Shown here one piece after another: positions 32,095-42,303 of a DNA stretch of 64,000 bases (positions are counted from its first letter, which is position 1; every line of letters starts with the position of its first letter). Both the position numbers and the translations under genes were made by a program. Source of the DNA: Zygnema cylindricum (Eukaryota; Streptophyta; Zygnematophyceae; Zygnematales; Zygnemataceae); NCBI GenBank assembly GCA_037447655.1, contig JBBHKE010002640.1, positions 546,696 to 610,695 of the forward strand, read 5' to 3'. The notes beneath the pieces are model-generated. The model made no database searches, was not told the DNA's origin, and saw only the letters and a program-made list of their open reading frames with translations.

Positions 32095-32867
32095 TCCCCA
32101 CTCCCCTCACTTCCCTTCTTTAGTTCCCTAAGAGTGGTACAATTATTAGCCTTGTCCATTTGGATTTTTTGTAACATGTTACTTATAGCCTCCTTTTGAG
32201 TTAATCTTATTTTTTTTCTATCTTTGTCTCTCTCTACCTGAATTCCCAAAATATGCCTTGATTCTCCCATATCGTTTATCTCAAATCTTCCTTTTAGATC
32301 ATTTTTCAACTTATTGAGATTATCCATAGATTTACTTAAAACAAGCAAATCATCAACATAAATTGCAATAAAAATAATTCCTTTCTCATCTTCAAACAAA
32401 TAAATTGATTGATCTGAGCTGATCCGAATATATCCCAAGCCAGTAAGAAACTCATCGAGCTTCTTATTCCATTCCCGTGGCGCCTGTTTCAACCTATACA
32501 TAGATTTGATCAATCGTCATACCTTGTTCTCCTCCCCTTGCTCCACAAATCCTTTGGGCTGTCGCATAAAAATCTCCTCTTCAAACTCTTGATGCAGGAC
32601 GACCGTTTTGATGTCCATCTTATGCAATTCTATTTTTTTTACTGCCGCCATACTGAGAAGTATCCGAACAGAGGGAAACTTGACGACCGGAGCAAAAGTC
32701 TTCTCGTAATCAATTTTGTATTTTTGAATAAATCCCTTCGCCACTAACCGAGCCTTGTAGCGCTCAATGGCGTTATCCGGGTTAAGTTTGAATTTGCATA
32801 CCCACTTACACCCGATTCCCTTCCTATTAGGGGGGCAGTCCACCAATTCCCACGTATTGGCTGCCAT
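32095..32867 (-). pseudogene. TE3: Copia reverse transcriptase
   Basis: Reads WELVDCPPNRKGIGCKWV, ARLVAKGFIQ, FAPVVKFPSVRILLSMAA and KMDIKTVVLHQEFEEEIFM, with a stop at 32517. It then reads YRLKQAPREWNKKLDEFLTG, FIAIYVDDLLVLSKS (intact YVDD), LGIQVERDKD and EAISNML. It is cut at ELKKGSEGSG by TE4 and continues at 9359. Few lesions apart from the insertion. Confidence 0.88.
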
Positions 32868-33474
32868 AATCGAAGTCGTCTCCTTATTAATGGTTGTCTA
32901 CCACCGGTTCCTCTCATGACATTTCATCGCCTCACCATAAGTCTGGGGTTCATCGAGATGAAACAATTTAGTTACCTTGTTGTTAACTTGTTTCTCCTCC
33001 AGTCTTTTGATGCTTCTCCTTCCACCCTTAAACTCTGATGCCAGAATGGATGGCTCTCGTGGATTCTTTCGAATAGTTTCGTCTTCTCCCCTATCCCTCG
33101 ATTCCGGGTCTATTTCCACCACGTCTTCCGCTTCAGTTGGAGTTGGCATTAGGGGTTCCACGGATGAATCCTCCTCGGTTTGTTTTGAACTTGCAAGGTC
33201 ATCCTGTTAGTGAAAACCTGGATAGTTAGGAATCTCAAAGTCATCAGAATTTTTTGACTCAAATCTGATTTTGACTGTCTTTGTATGTTTAAAGGGATCT
33301 ATAGATTTCCCTTCATCCATGACAACTAGATGTTTTACTAGGATTATATCTTGTTCCGTGAGATCATAGACTCTATATCATTTTACATCTTCATCATATC
33401 CTAGCAAATATCTTGGTTTTCCTTTCGGATCCAACTTCCAATTTGATCGATCTGTGTGTAGGCTGAATACTTGA
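32868..33474 (-). pseudogene. TE3: linker between integrase and RT
   Basis: The weakly conserved acidic stretch EAEDVVEIDPESRDRGEDE, then EFKGGRRSIKRLEEKQVNNK and LFHLDEPQTYGEAM, aligns with TE6 18170-18420. It has several frame breaks. Confidence 0.7.
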
Positions 33475-34060
33475 CTACCGATAAACCTTTAAGTATGAAA
33501 AATCTGGTTTTCGGCCGGTCCATCTCTCAAAAGGAGTTTGGCCTTTTACTGCCGAAGTAAGAACTCTATTCTTGAGGTAATTTGCACAGTTCTTAGCTTC
33601 GGCCCAAAATCTCTTTCCTATTTTTTTATCTGAGAGCATACTTATGGCACTATCACTTAATGTTCTATTTAACCTCTCGGCTACACCATTCTGCTCAGGA
33701 TTTTCATGAACTATCTTTTGGTGTTGCACTCCATCTTCTCTCAGAAAATCCTCAAACTGATTGGAGGTATACTCTCCCCCATTATCACTCCTTACACTCT
33801 TAATTGAGGTTTCATGGAGTTTCTCACTCCATGCATTATATTCCTTAAGAACCTATGGGGCCTCTGATATATTTTTCAAAAAATACACTTCAGAGTATCG
33901 AGACCAATCGTCAATGATTGTCATCATACCCTTTTTACCACCGGGTGAGGGCACTTTGGCCGGTCCCCATATATCACTGTGTACCAAGTCTAACACCTTT
34001 TCCCGTTTATATGTGGATTCCTTTGGGAAGGGTAATCAGCGTGCCTTACCTTGAGCACAA
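33475..34060 (-). pseudogene. TE3: Copia integrase core
   Basis: DDWSRYSEVYFLKN, SVRSDNGGEYTSNQFEDFL and HENPEQNGVAERLNRTLSDS give the later part of the DDE core, with Asp and Glu present. Then FWAEAKNCANYLKNR and GQTPFERWTGRKPD. The GKR-side region (33240-33475) follows in broken frames. A stop interrupts the helix after the first strand. Confidence 0.82.
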
Positions 34061-34675
34061 CCACTACAATCACTGAAGATTTCACTTTCTCCGAACTGAA
34101 TTCCTTCCACTATTCCCATATTTTTCATTTTTTTCAACTTATCTAAATGCACATGTCCAAGCCTCCAATGCCACAACATAATATCATGAACACCAGCATA
34201 GTAAAGTTTCTTCTTTTCATTGCTCAAAATCAGCCTAAACATCCATTGGCTACCTTTTTCAGTAGTGAAATAAACTTCCTCTTCAAAGCTAGCAGTAAAG
34301 GTTCCCTTTCCTAGTGCTAGTCTCAAAACCCTTATCATGTAACACAGTCGTTGAGATGAGGTTTTTGTTTAACTCTGGAATAAACAAAACATCACAGAAT
34401 GTCACTGTGGATGTCTTTCTATCCACTAAAACTTTCAGATCTACCGATCCTACCATAGTAGTAGTGACTACCCTCCCATCCCTATACTCTATCTCTACGG
34501 TGGGAATCTTTCTCATCTTAGTGAACATGTGTTTATCCTTACATATGTGCATGGAGGCACCGGAATCCACAATCCAACCTCCTTCACCTTTCAAACCTCC
34601 AAAAGAACATTAAACCTCAGTGTTTGCCTCCAACTCCTCATCTAGCAAGAGCTCACCCTCCTCGTCTTCGGATTC
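34036..34675 (-). pseudogene. TE3: gag end, protease and pre-integrase zinc motif
   Basis: 34675-34616 reads ESEDEEGELLLDEELEANTE, an acidic gag linker. It ends in TAA just before the protease. The protease (34594-34289) shows GGWIVDSGASMHICKDK. The zinc motif is IMLWHWRLGHVHLDKL ... CSGCAQGKA. The rest of gag and the 5' LTR were replaced when TE10 landed at 34676. Confidence 0.85.
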
Positions 34676-34993
34676 TGTTGAATTTAATGCTTTGTCCTTA
34701 ATAGATAGGGTTGTGTGGAGGAGTTTAGGACTTAGAATATTTTGTTTAAGTCAAAATGTAATACTTACCTCTATTAGTGTTACAGTAGCATGAAGGACAG
34801 TACTGTACTTCTACAAGACATGGCAAGAGCTCACCCTCCTCGTCTTCGAATTCTGTTGAATTTAATGCTTTGTCCTTAATAGATAGGGTTGTGTGGAGGA
34901 GTTTAGGACTTAGAATATTTTGTTTAAGTCAAAATGTAATACTTACCTCTATTAGTGTTAAAGTAGCATGAAGGACAGTACTGTACTTCTACA
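34645..34993 (+). repeat. 178-bp direct duplication across the TE3/TE10 junction
   Basis: GCAAGAGCTCACCCTC at 34645 and 34823 starts two nearly identical ~171-bp blocks. Each holds the end of TE3 gag plus the first ~140 bp of the TE10 LTR. The blocks differ at about three bases, so the duplication is recent or is an assembly artefact. Confidence 0.85.
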
Positions 34994-35818
34994 GGGACAT
35001 GCGTCGGCATCTGAGACCTTTTCAGATATACCGTGAAGGCGCTGACATTAACCTATACGTGTTGACCATTGGACGAACTGACTCTCAGGATCGGATGGAC
35101 GGAGTCCAAAACATGCATTTGGGAGAAATGTTCCGTACGGAACTATTTGTATCGTTGATACGAATCGAAGTCGACGGACGAGATTCGAGCATGGACCCAA
35201 GTGACTAAGCAGATTGTACTCACTCAGGTGGTCAGTACCTCAATGCAACAGGCGGGTGGATGATGATTAAGCAACATCAACATTAGTCGTATGACTTCTA
35301 TTTTGTAAATATCTGATCACATTGATTTGTAGTTTAGTGCATTAAGAAATAGTGTTTCACTAGCTAGATTATGGCTAGCAGCTGGAAGTACCTTGGTACA
35401 GTGACGTACAGTTTCGGTACCTTGTCACTTTGTAGTATAGTACTACAGTGTCAGGTGTTATTTGTTGATTTGTTAGTTAGCAGTAGACATACTCTAAGTG
35501 TATAAGTTCAGGACTTAGTCAAATTGTTATTATCCAGTTTTGGGAAAATTGGAAACTAAAAGGGAGTTTTTGGGAAACTTGCAGCTCCTATAACTTATGG
35601 TTTACTGGATCAATTGTGCTGCAATTTTGGGAATTGGCAATGTGCATGGTGATTTAATTGTATACTGAATTCGGCTGTAATTGGAGTTGTGAGTCTGGTT
35701 TTATTGTATCAGCAAAACTGCATGTCTGGTAAGATTCTTGTTAGCTTATGTTAAGAATCATGTCTACTTCTACAACTACTGCTGCAGCTCCACCTGTGCC
35801 AGTAGTCATAGAACAACA
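34854..35818 (+). repeat. TE10 5' LTR (965 bp, counted from the second start)
   Basis: TGTTGAATTTAATGC to GAACAACA. TATAAGTTC at 35501 and AGGACTTAG at 35510 mark the promoter region. The gag ATG is at 35760, inside the LTR. Confidence 0.85.
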
Positions 35819-38452
35819 ATTTTTGGGCCAGTCTTCAAGAATCCATATCTTTAATGAGCAGAAATATGCTTACTGGGCGGATATGGTTGAGTCTCACTTT
35901 GAGAATGCAGGTTTGCTGAAGATTTTAGATGGATCACTTGATGAATCGGATCCAACTTGGTCGAAAAAGAATTCACAAGCTCGGAACATTCTGAAATTAT
36001 GTCTCTCGGAGAACCTGGTTATGTCAAGAATCAAAATGAAGAAGGCCATTGATATTGGAAATCCCTAAAGGCATCTTATGAAAAAGCTAACGTTCAAGAG
36101 GAACTTCTATTGGCAGGAAAGATCTGGGACTACAAATACTCGGGGGGAACAATGGCCGAGTATACTGATAATTTTTGAGCTGATATTGATGCTCATGCTT
36201 GTGTTGGTGGTACCTTTCCTGAGTTTCAGTAAGCTGCCTTGGTGGTTAGAGGTCTTCCGAGCAGTATGACATATGCATCTGTGGCTTTGAAAAAACATGA
36301 TAAAACTTGCTGGACTCTTCAATTAGCTATCAATATTATTTTAGAGAAAGAAGCTACGGTTAAGGTTTTTAATGGAGAAAATTAAGTAGAGGCGTTTGCT
36401 TCAGATTTTGACATGAATCGATAGTTTAACCAGTAAAAAAATCAATTTAATCAAAATCAAGGTCAGTTTAAATAGTTTAATCAAGGTCAAAATAGACAGT
36501 CGTCAATTACATGTTTTTATTGTTCCGAACGTGGTCATGGATATAGGTGTTGTTTTTAGAAAGCTTTAGTCCTCTTTATGCCTCAGCTGTGAGAGAGAGC
36601 TGTTCAGGACTTAAGTTATTTTTGGTTGAGTTCGGTTCAGTACTTACCGAAATTAGTGTGACAGTGAAGTTGGGAGTTCACGGTTCATTCACACTTGGGA
36701 CACGTGTCGTCACTTGGGAGAATGCGTGAGTATGTCCTCCGTGGACGTACGGAAATTCGGCAGGACCACTGGACTTCGTGAAGTCAATTCTACGGTGCCA
36801 AATCCTCTAATCGGACCGCTGACAGCCGCCGCCAACAAATAGTGACGAGGCGTGACTAGATCATTATCACTTTACGTTGTCTGAACTTCGGTGTAAATAT
36901 TTGTGATATAATGTTAGATGTACGGCTGGAATGCCTCCGTACAGCTTAGTGTAGTTTCGGTGTATAAAAGTAGGACTTAGTGAATTTGATTTTTAGGAAC
37001 AAATGATATGAAAACTGTACATTCAGTTTTATGTAATTTCATTTCTACATATCTCACAGATTTGTAAGCGGAATTGATTGAAATTTTGTGTGTGTGTTTC
37101 TTTGAATGTTATCTACATTGTGGCAAATTTTCAGGACGTTTGAAGCATTTTTCTGAAAATTATAGTCTGTCAAAGTTTCTGTTCAGCCATCGGTATTTGT
37201 GGAAGCTTCCTCTCTTGATTTGTTCTACGATGACTACTGCTGCATCTTCTTCATCTTCAGTACCAGCAATTTTCTCAGAACAATAATAGGTACTGTCTTG
37301 AGCTAAAAAAGGCGAATGAAACAGGTTTATATAGGCCAGGTTAGCAGCAGAGTCAATTTAATCAGAGCTTCTCTAGAAAGCAGGTTCAAAACCATTCCAT
37401 GTTTTCATCTGTTACTGAGGATGATGAGTCATCGAGCTTAAATGTGCAGGATGAATCGGAACTATTTGCTATTGCGGCGGCAATAGAGGGCTCTAAAGAC
37501 TCCGGATGGATCATGGACACAGGGGTATCGGCACACATGTGTTGAAAAAAGCAATTTTTACTAGTCTGAAAGCTACACCTGCAAGGAATATTTACTCTAC
37601 ATGTGGCATGAGTGTTCAAACTGCTGCTCAGGGTGATGTGTCTTTGCTGGTAGATGAAGGAGGGAAGTTTGTTAAAGACACTTTATAATGTTTTGTATGT
37701 CCCGGACTTCAAAAATAATATTTTTTCTACCTCACTTGTTGAGAGCAAAGGCTTTGAGGTCACCCTTAAAGGGGGTAGGCAGGTTGTTAGCAAGCTAGGC
37801 AAGGTAGCAATCGCAGGAACTAGATATGAAAGCAAAATGTACCGCATGGATATGGCTTATACTAAGGAAAATGATGTTCTCTACTCCAGTGTTATGTCTG
37901 AAAATGAGTTTTGGCATAAAAGACTAGGGCATTTTAATTATGATAGTTTGAAGAAGATGGTACATGCTGGCAAAGTAGAAGGTGTTTGTCTTTCTGATTA
38001 GCGAGTTAAGACTTGTGATAGCTGCTCATTAGGTAAAATTCACACTTAACCATTTCCTCAAGAATTGGAACATCGGTCGGAAAGAGTTTTACTGCTCATA
38101 CATCTTATGTTTTAGGCCCTACACAGGTGCCTTCTGCAGGTGGAGTTCGCTTTATGGTCACGTTTAAAAATGACTTCTCAAGTTTTACAAAAGTATATTT
38201 CATGAAGGAGAAAAGTCTTGGGTATTCTCATGGGATATGATGATAACTCTAAAGGTTATAGGGTGTATGTATTCGATAAACAACAAGTAATTGTGTCAAG
38301 GAATATCATCATCAAAGATGAAGCAAAATCAGCTGATTATTTCAAAATGGCAGATACACCGGTGAAAGACAAATTGCAGAAGTATGTTATCTTTGACACT
38401 AAAAAGACGATTTACTTTCAGGTTCCCCAACAGCCGATTATTGAGACTAGTG
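35760..38452 (+). pseudogene. TE10: gag, protease and partial integrase
   Basis: Gag begins MSTSTTTAAAPPVPVVIEQQ within the LTR and continues IHIFNEQKYAYWADMVESHF. A frameshift comes near 36055. The knuckle at about 36510 reads CFYCSERGHGY before the TE11 insertion. The protease at about 37505 shows GWIMDTGVSAHMC, with stops after it. The zinc motif is EFWHKRLGHFNYDSL ... CDSCSLGKIH. The integrase passes from KVYFMKEK at 38205 straight to GILMGYDDNSKGYRVYVF, so the DDE core is deleted. The protein cannot integrate. Confidence 0.83.
36548..37285 (+). repeat. TE11: solo family II LTR with ATAGG duplication
   Basis: 738 bp, TGTTGTTTTTAGAAAG to GAACAATA (normally GAACAACA). ATAGG stands at 36543-36547 and 37286-37290. 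Removing it joins the TE10 knuckle (HGY/RYC). It has TATAAAA at 36963 and AGGACTTAG at 36972, and keeps the LTR-encoded gag start MTTAASSSSSVPAIF at 37230. Confidence 0.93.
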
Positions 38453-38845
38453 TTGGGTATCGGGTAGTTGCATATCACGATAATTTCGATATTCGATATA
38501 TCGAATATCGATCGAGGAAAGTCCTCGATATATCGTATCGCGACCAACATAAATTATCGCGATATATACCGCCATGTATTGTATTTTATAAAATAAATTT
38601 TTTATTTAATATGTTGTTTTAGCGATAGCGACAGATTTTCTGAAACGCGATGTACGGCGTGATTTTCGTTTCGTGACTTAAAAGGTAACGCCACAAAATG
38701 TAACCGACGATAAAGTACTAATACTGTAATACTAATTCATATAGTTACTTATTTAGTTCGTACTACGGTACAGAACTTCACGTATGAAAACTTGAAACCC
38801 ACACTAATTTAGTCAAAGTATGATAAGAAAGAAAAAATTGCAGAA
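38453..38845. other. Unassigned DNA, target of the TE12 insertion
   Basis: No match to any element in the window. It contains the palindrome cluster 38486-38529 and several CGATA/TATCG words, then ordinary A+T-rich sequence. With TE12 removed it continues into the 50-bp repeats at 44727. It could be part of a DNA transposon or simple host DNA. Confidence 0.5.
38486..38529. repeat. Adjacent perfect palindrome and hairpin
   Basis: 38486-38511 is a perfect 26-bp palindrome with centre GATATATC (outer arms TCGATATTC/GAATATCGA). Overlapping its last base, 38511-38529 is an 8-bp stem, ATCGAGGA/TCCTCGAT, with loop AAG. More TATCGCGATA-type words lie at 38530-38565. Confidence 0.9.
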
Positions 38846-38850
38846 AGGTT

Positions 38851-39731
38851 TGTTGTTTTGAAAGCTTTAGTCCTCACTAAGCTTCATAGGTGAGGGGAGT
38901 GTTTTCTCAGTACTTAGAATATTTTGTGAAAGTCTGGTTCAGTATGTACCAGAATTAATGTTACAGTAAACAGTGAGGGAGTTCACGGTGTGACACACTT
39001 CAGGACACGCGTCGGTAAATGAGAAACTCTACAAAGATCCGTTCGTACTATTCGGACTTACCACAAAGACCGAGGTGTCACATAAAAGTTTCATCTTGGA
39101 TGAAACTTCGAAATGATGGACGGTGAAGATTTGTTGCCGACGGAAGGTGGTCATCCGGGACCACGTCTGTAATTATCTGACGTGTTTATACACGGTGTAC
39201 TGTGACGTTACTTATCTTTAGTTTGTACAGAAGCGTGTTTTGTTTGATTAGTGTCTAAGTTCAGATTCATTCTATATGACATACCTTGACATATTCAGGT
39301 ATCCTCCTTTCAGATAGTAGATATTATTGATGCATGGCTGATATGTCTTCTTTGCTTAGTTAGAGTAGTGAGTGGCTGCTAGCTCTTAGAAGAATAGATC
39401 TTTTAGGTATAAATATAGGACTTAACCATTTTAGAATAATCAAGTTGTTGTATCAAAATTATGCTGAGTCATTTTTGATATATTTGACTGAGAATATTTC
39501 TCAGATCTGTTTGCAGATTTCTGTGTAAATTTGCACTTGTGTTCATTTGTGTATTATCTGCATTGTGTCAGATTTGTAGGCCATTTGGTTGCCTAATTTG
39601 TCTTTGGCTGTGTTCCAAAGTTGTGTGTATTTTTCTGAGCATCTGTGAGAGCTTCTTGCTTATCTGAATTCTGTGATGACTACTCCAGCATCATCTTCAT
39701 CTTCAGTTGGTGTAGTAGTCACAGAACAACA
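38851..39731 (+). repeat. TE12 5' LTR (881 bp)
   Basis: TGTTGTTTTGAAAG to AGAACAACA. TATAAATA at 39408-39415 is followed by AGGACTTAA. The last 56 bp are the first 18 codons of gag. Confidence 0.96.
39408..39415 (+). promoter_or_regulatory. TATA box of TE12
   Basis: TATAAATA, repeated at 44385-44392 in the 3' LTR. The AGGACTT motif begins 2 bp downstream. Confidence 0.7.
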
Positions 39732-42303
39732 GGTCACGGGCCCACCCTCACGGATCCCAGTTTTTGATGGAAGGAAATATATCTATTGGTCTGATCTGGT
39801 TGAGTCTTATTTTACTCAAGTTAAATTGTTTGATGTAGATGATGGCAGCCTTGCTGAAACTGAAGCATCCTATAATGGGAAAAATCAGCAAGCTCTGCAT
39901 TTGCTGAAGTTAATGATCTCAGAAGATCTACTTATGTCACATATCAAAATGAAAAAGGCATCAGAAATCTGGTCTTCCCTGAAAACTATCTATTTGAAAG
40001 CTAATGACCAGCATGAAATTATCACAGCTGGGAATATTTATGATTATAGGTATACAGGAGGTAGCATGGCCGAATATTGCAATGGGCTTAGGCTTTTGTT
40101 GGCAGAGAATGCATGTTCAGGGGGGGACTTCTCCCCTTATCATCAGGCTATGATTCTTATGCGAGGTCTTCCTGAGGAATATAAAGGAGCCTCAGCAAAT
40201 TTGAGAAAGTTGGATAAGTCAGCTTGGAACTTAGCAACAGCTATAGAACTAGTGTTAGAAGAGGAATCCACTGTTGCAGCTTTAAATCCAGGAAAATCAT
40301 CTGTAGCTTTTAACGCACAATACCAAGGAAACAAATCTCAGGGGTACCAAGGTTTTCAGCCTTATAACAAGTGTGTCTACTGTTATAATCAAGGACATCT
40401 GTATAAACAGTGTCCTAAGTTTCTTAAAGCTTGTGAGACAGGTGTGTTCAGAAATGGATGGAGGCCAAAAGGGATCTACATGCCACAAAAGACACCACAC
40501 ACACCACCGACTCTTCCCTCCAAAACCGAAGCATTTTCAGCTGATACACCGGGATCGGAATCGGTTGACAAAGTGAAGGCGCCGGATGTCGTCAGTTTTC
40601 CAAAAACTGATGACAAAGAGTTCTTTGCCCTTGCAAAACTGATGGAGGGAGGCAAAGATCATGGGTGGATCATGGACTCCGGGAGCTCGTCTCATATGTG
40701 CTGGAACAAAGCTTCCTTCACAGATCTGCAACCTATTCCAACAAGGCAGATCTATTATGCTTGTGGTGCCACTGTTGAAGCAAAAGCTCAAGGAACTGTC
40801 ATCCTTATGTGTGAGATAGATGGACAGGCAGTTCCTAGAACTCTCTATGATGTATTGTATGTTCCTCAGTTCAAAAAGAACTTGTTTTCTACCTCAGTTG
40901 CAGAAAGTAGAGGTTTTGAAATACTTCAGAAACAAGGAAAGAAAATAGTCAGCAAAGAGGGAAAGATAGCTGTAATGGGAACTAGAGGCCCAAATAATTT
41001 GTACCGGATGGACCTGGTGAATACATCTTCTTTTGCCTACTCCAGTGTCTCATCTGATAATGTTTTATGGCATAAGAGGTTGGGTCATGTTCATTATGAC
41101 AGATTGGAAAAGATGGTCACAAATGATATGGTAGAAGGAGTTAAGCTTGGTCAGCAACAGTCAAGTATTTGTGATGGTTGTGCTTTGGGCAAGCTTCATA
41201 AACTTCCCTTACCCCAAGCTGCAGATTTCAGAGCAACTAACATCTTAGAACTTGTTCATTCAGATGTGTGGGGACCCTCCAAAGTACCATCTCTTGCTGG
41301 CAGCAAATACTTTGTCACATTCACAGATGATTTCTCCAGATTCAGTAGAATCTATTTTATGAAGGAGAAAAGGGAGGTCTTCACCCACTTCAAACACTTT
41401 CGGATCTGGGCGGAGAAACTTCATGGTAGATCGATTCTCTCTTTAAGATCTGATAATGGAGGTGAATATACTTCCAATGAGTTTGCTGCTTATTTGAAAG
41501 AAAATGGTATATCTCACCAGTTCACTGTGCCTTATACTCCTGAGCAGAATGGAGTTTCAGAAAGGCTAAACAGAACTCTAACTGAGAGTGTTAAATCTAT
41601 GATGGCTGATAAAGGAGTAGATATTAAATTCTGGGCTGAAGCTTACCAAACTGCAGCATATATTAGGAACAGATTAGAAACTAGATCTGTTCAGGGAATG
41701 ACACCTTATGAAGTGTGGACTGGCAGAAAACCAGATGTCAGTCACTTCAGAGTTTTTGGTAGCAAGTGCTTTGTACTAGATAATTTACCAAACTGGAAAT
41801 TAAGTCCAAAGTCTAAGCCTGGAATCTTTATGGGATATGATGATGAATCTGTAGGATATAGAATTTATTGTCCTCAGAAACATACCATCCAGATTGCTAG
41901 AAATATTCAGGTGAAGGATGAGAGTGAGTCCATAGATGTATTTAGTATGGATGAAAATGAAAAGAAAGAAAAACTGCAAGAATATGTCATCTTGGATCAG
42001 ATTGCGTTTCAGTCTGCTGCAGCTTGTACTTCTTCTTCTACTGGAGTTCAACATACTGGAGTTCCACCAGCTACTGAACAACAAACAGGAGCTGATCCTC
42101 CTCCTCCAAGACATCAAGGTGGAGCTCGATATCCAACAGTTCCAGCCTCAAATTTTCCGGGGGGGAGAAGACAGAGTTCTCGTTTAAGGGGAGAACAAGT
42201 TCAATATGCTTTTTCTGCAAGCACGGGGAGCCTCTTACCATTCAGGAGGCATTTTCTGTTCCTGAAAAGGATCATTGGATCTCAGCTGCAAATGATGAGA
42301 TGA
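39676..42303 (+). CDS. TE12: Gag, protease and integrase (Copia)
   Basis: The start is ATG 39676 inside the LTR (MTTPASSSSSVGVVVTEQQ); an upstream GTG is less likely. Residues: gag ~1-300 (SRIPVFDGRKYIYWSDLVES, HIKMKKASEIWSSL, YTGGSMAEYCNGLRLLL) with CCHC knuckle CVYCYNQGHLYKQC ~232; protease HGWIMDSGSSSHMC ~330; zinc motif LWHKRLGHVHYDRL ... CDGCALGK ~465-505; integrase core with HSDVWGPSKV, LRSDNGGEYTSNEF and YTPEQNGVSERLNRTL (DDE intact) ~530-640; GKR region FRVFGSKCFVLD and IFMGYDDESVGYRIY ~695-740. At about 42226 a one-base change in a G run shifts the frame out of RT, so the last ~25 residues are spurious. The polyprotein assembles particles, cuts itself and integrates cDNA. Confidence 0.95.
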   Translation: MTTPASSSSSVGVVVTEQQVTGPPSRIPVFDGRKYIYWSDLVESYFTQVKLFDVDDGSLAETEASYNGKNQQALHLLKLMISEDLLMSHIKMKKASEIWSSLKTIYLKANDQHEIITAGNIYDYRYTGGSMAEYCNGLRLLLAENACSGGDFSPYHQAMILMRGLPEEYKGASANLRKLDKSAWNLATAIELVLEEESTVAALNPGKSSVAFNAQYQGNKSQGYQGFQPYNKCVYCYNQGHLYKQCPKFLKACETGVFRNGWRPKGIYMPQKTPHTPPTLPSKTEAFSADTPGSESVDKVKAPDVVSFPKTDDKEFFALAKLMEGGKDHGWIMDSGSSSHMCWNKASFTDLQPIPTRQIYYACGATVEAKAQGTVILMCEIDGQAVPRTLYDVLYVPQFKKNLFSTSVAESRGFEILQKQGKKIVSKEGKIAVMGTRGPNNLYRMDLVNTSSFAYSSVSSDNVLWHKRLGHVHYDRLEKMVTNDMVEGVKLGQQQSSICDGCALGKLHKLPLPQAADFRATNILELVHSDVWGPSKVPSLAGSKYFVTFTDDFSRFSRIYFMKEKREVFTHFKHFRIWAEKLHGRSILSLRSDNGGEYTSNEFAAYLKENGISHQFTVPYTPEQNGVSERLNRTLTESVKSMMADKGVDIKFWAEAYQTAAYIRNRLETRSVQGMTPYEVWTGRKPDVSHFRVFGSKCFVLDNLPNWKLSPKSKPGIFMGYDDESVGYRIYCPQKHTIQIARNIQVKDESESIDVFSMDENEKKEKLQEYVILDQIAFQSAAACTSSSTGVQHTGVPPATEQQTGADPPPPRHQGGARYPTVPASNFPGGRRQSSRLRGEQVQYAFSASTGSLLPFRRHFLFLKRIIGSQLQMMR
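39732..39746 (+). other. TE12 primer-binding site (half-tRNA type, two changes)
   Basis: GGTCACGGGCCCACC directly after the LTR. It matches the complement of initiator tRNA-Met nt 25-39 at 13 of 15 positions; both changes are T to C. Confidence 0.75.

Larger units (their letters stand above)
34676..38452 (+). mobile_element. TE10: family II Copia, 5' LTR to integrase only
   Basis: LTR start TGTTGAATTT (34676, repeated at 34854), LTR end GAACAACA at 35818, then gag, protease and the start of integrase. The integrase has an internal deletion of several hundred bp, and the end is lost at about 38452. No RT, RNase H or 3' LTR is found. TE11 is inserted in its gag. Confidence 0.8.

Noticed and set aside
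37074-37286. Separate small gene at 37074-37286
   Set aside because: It is the U5 end of solo LTR TE11; its last codons are the LTR-encoded gag start.
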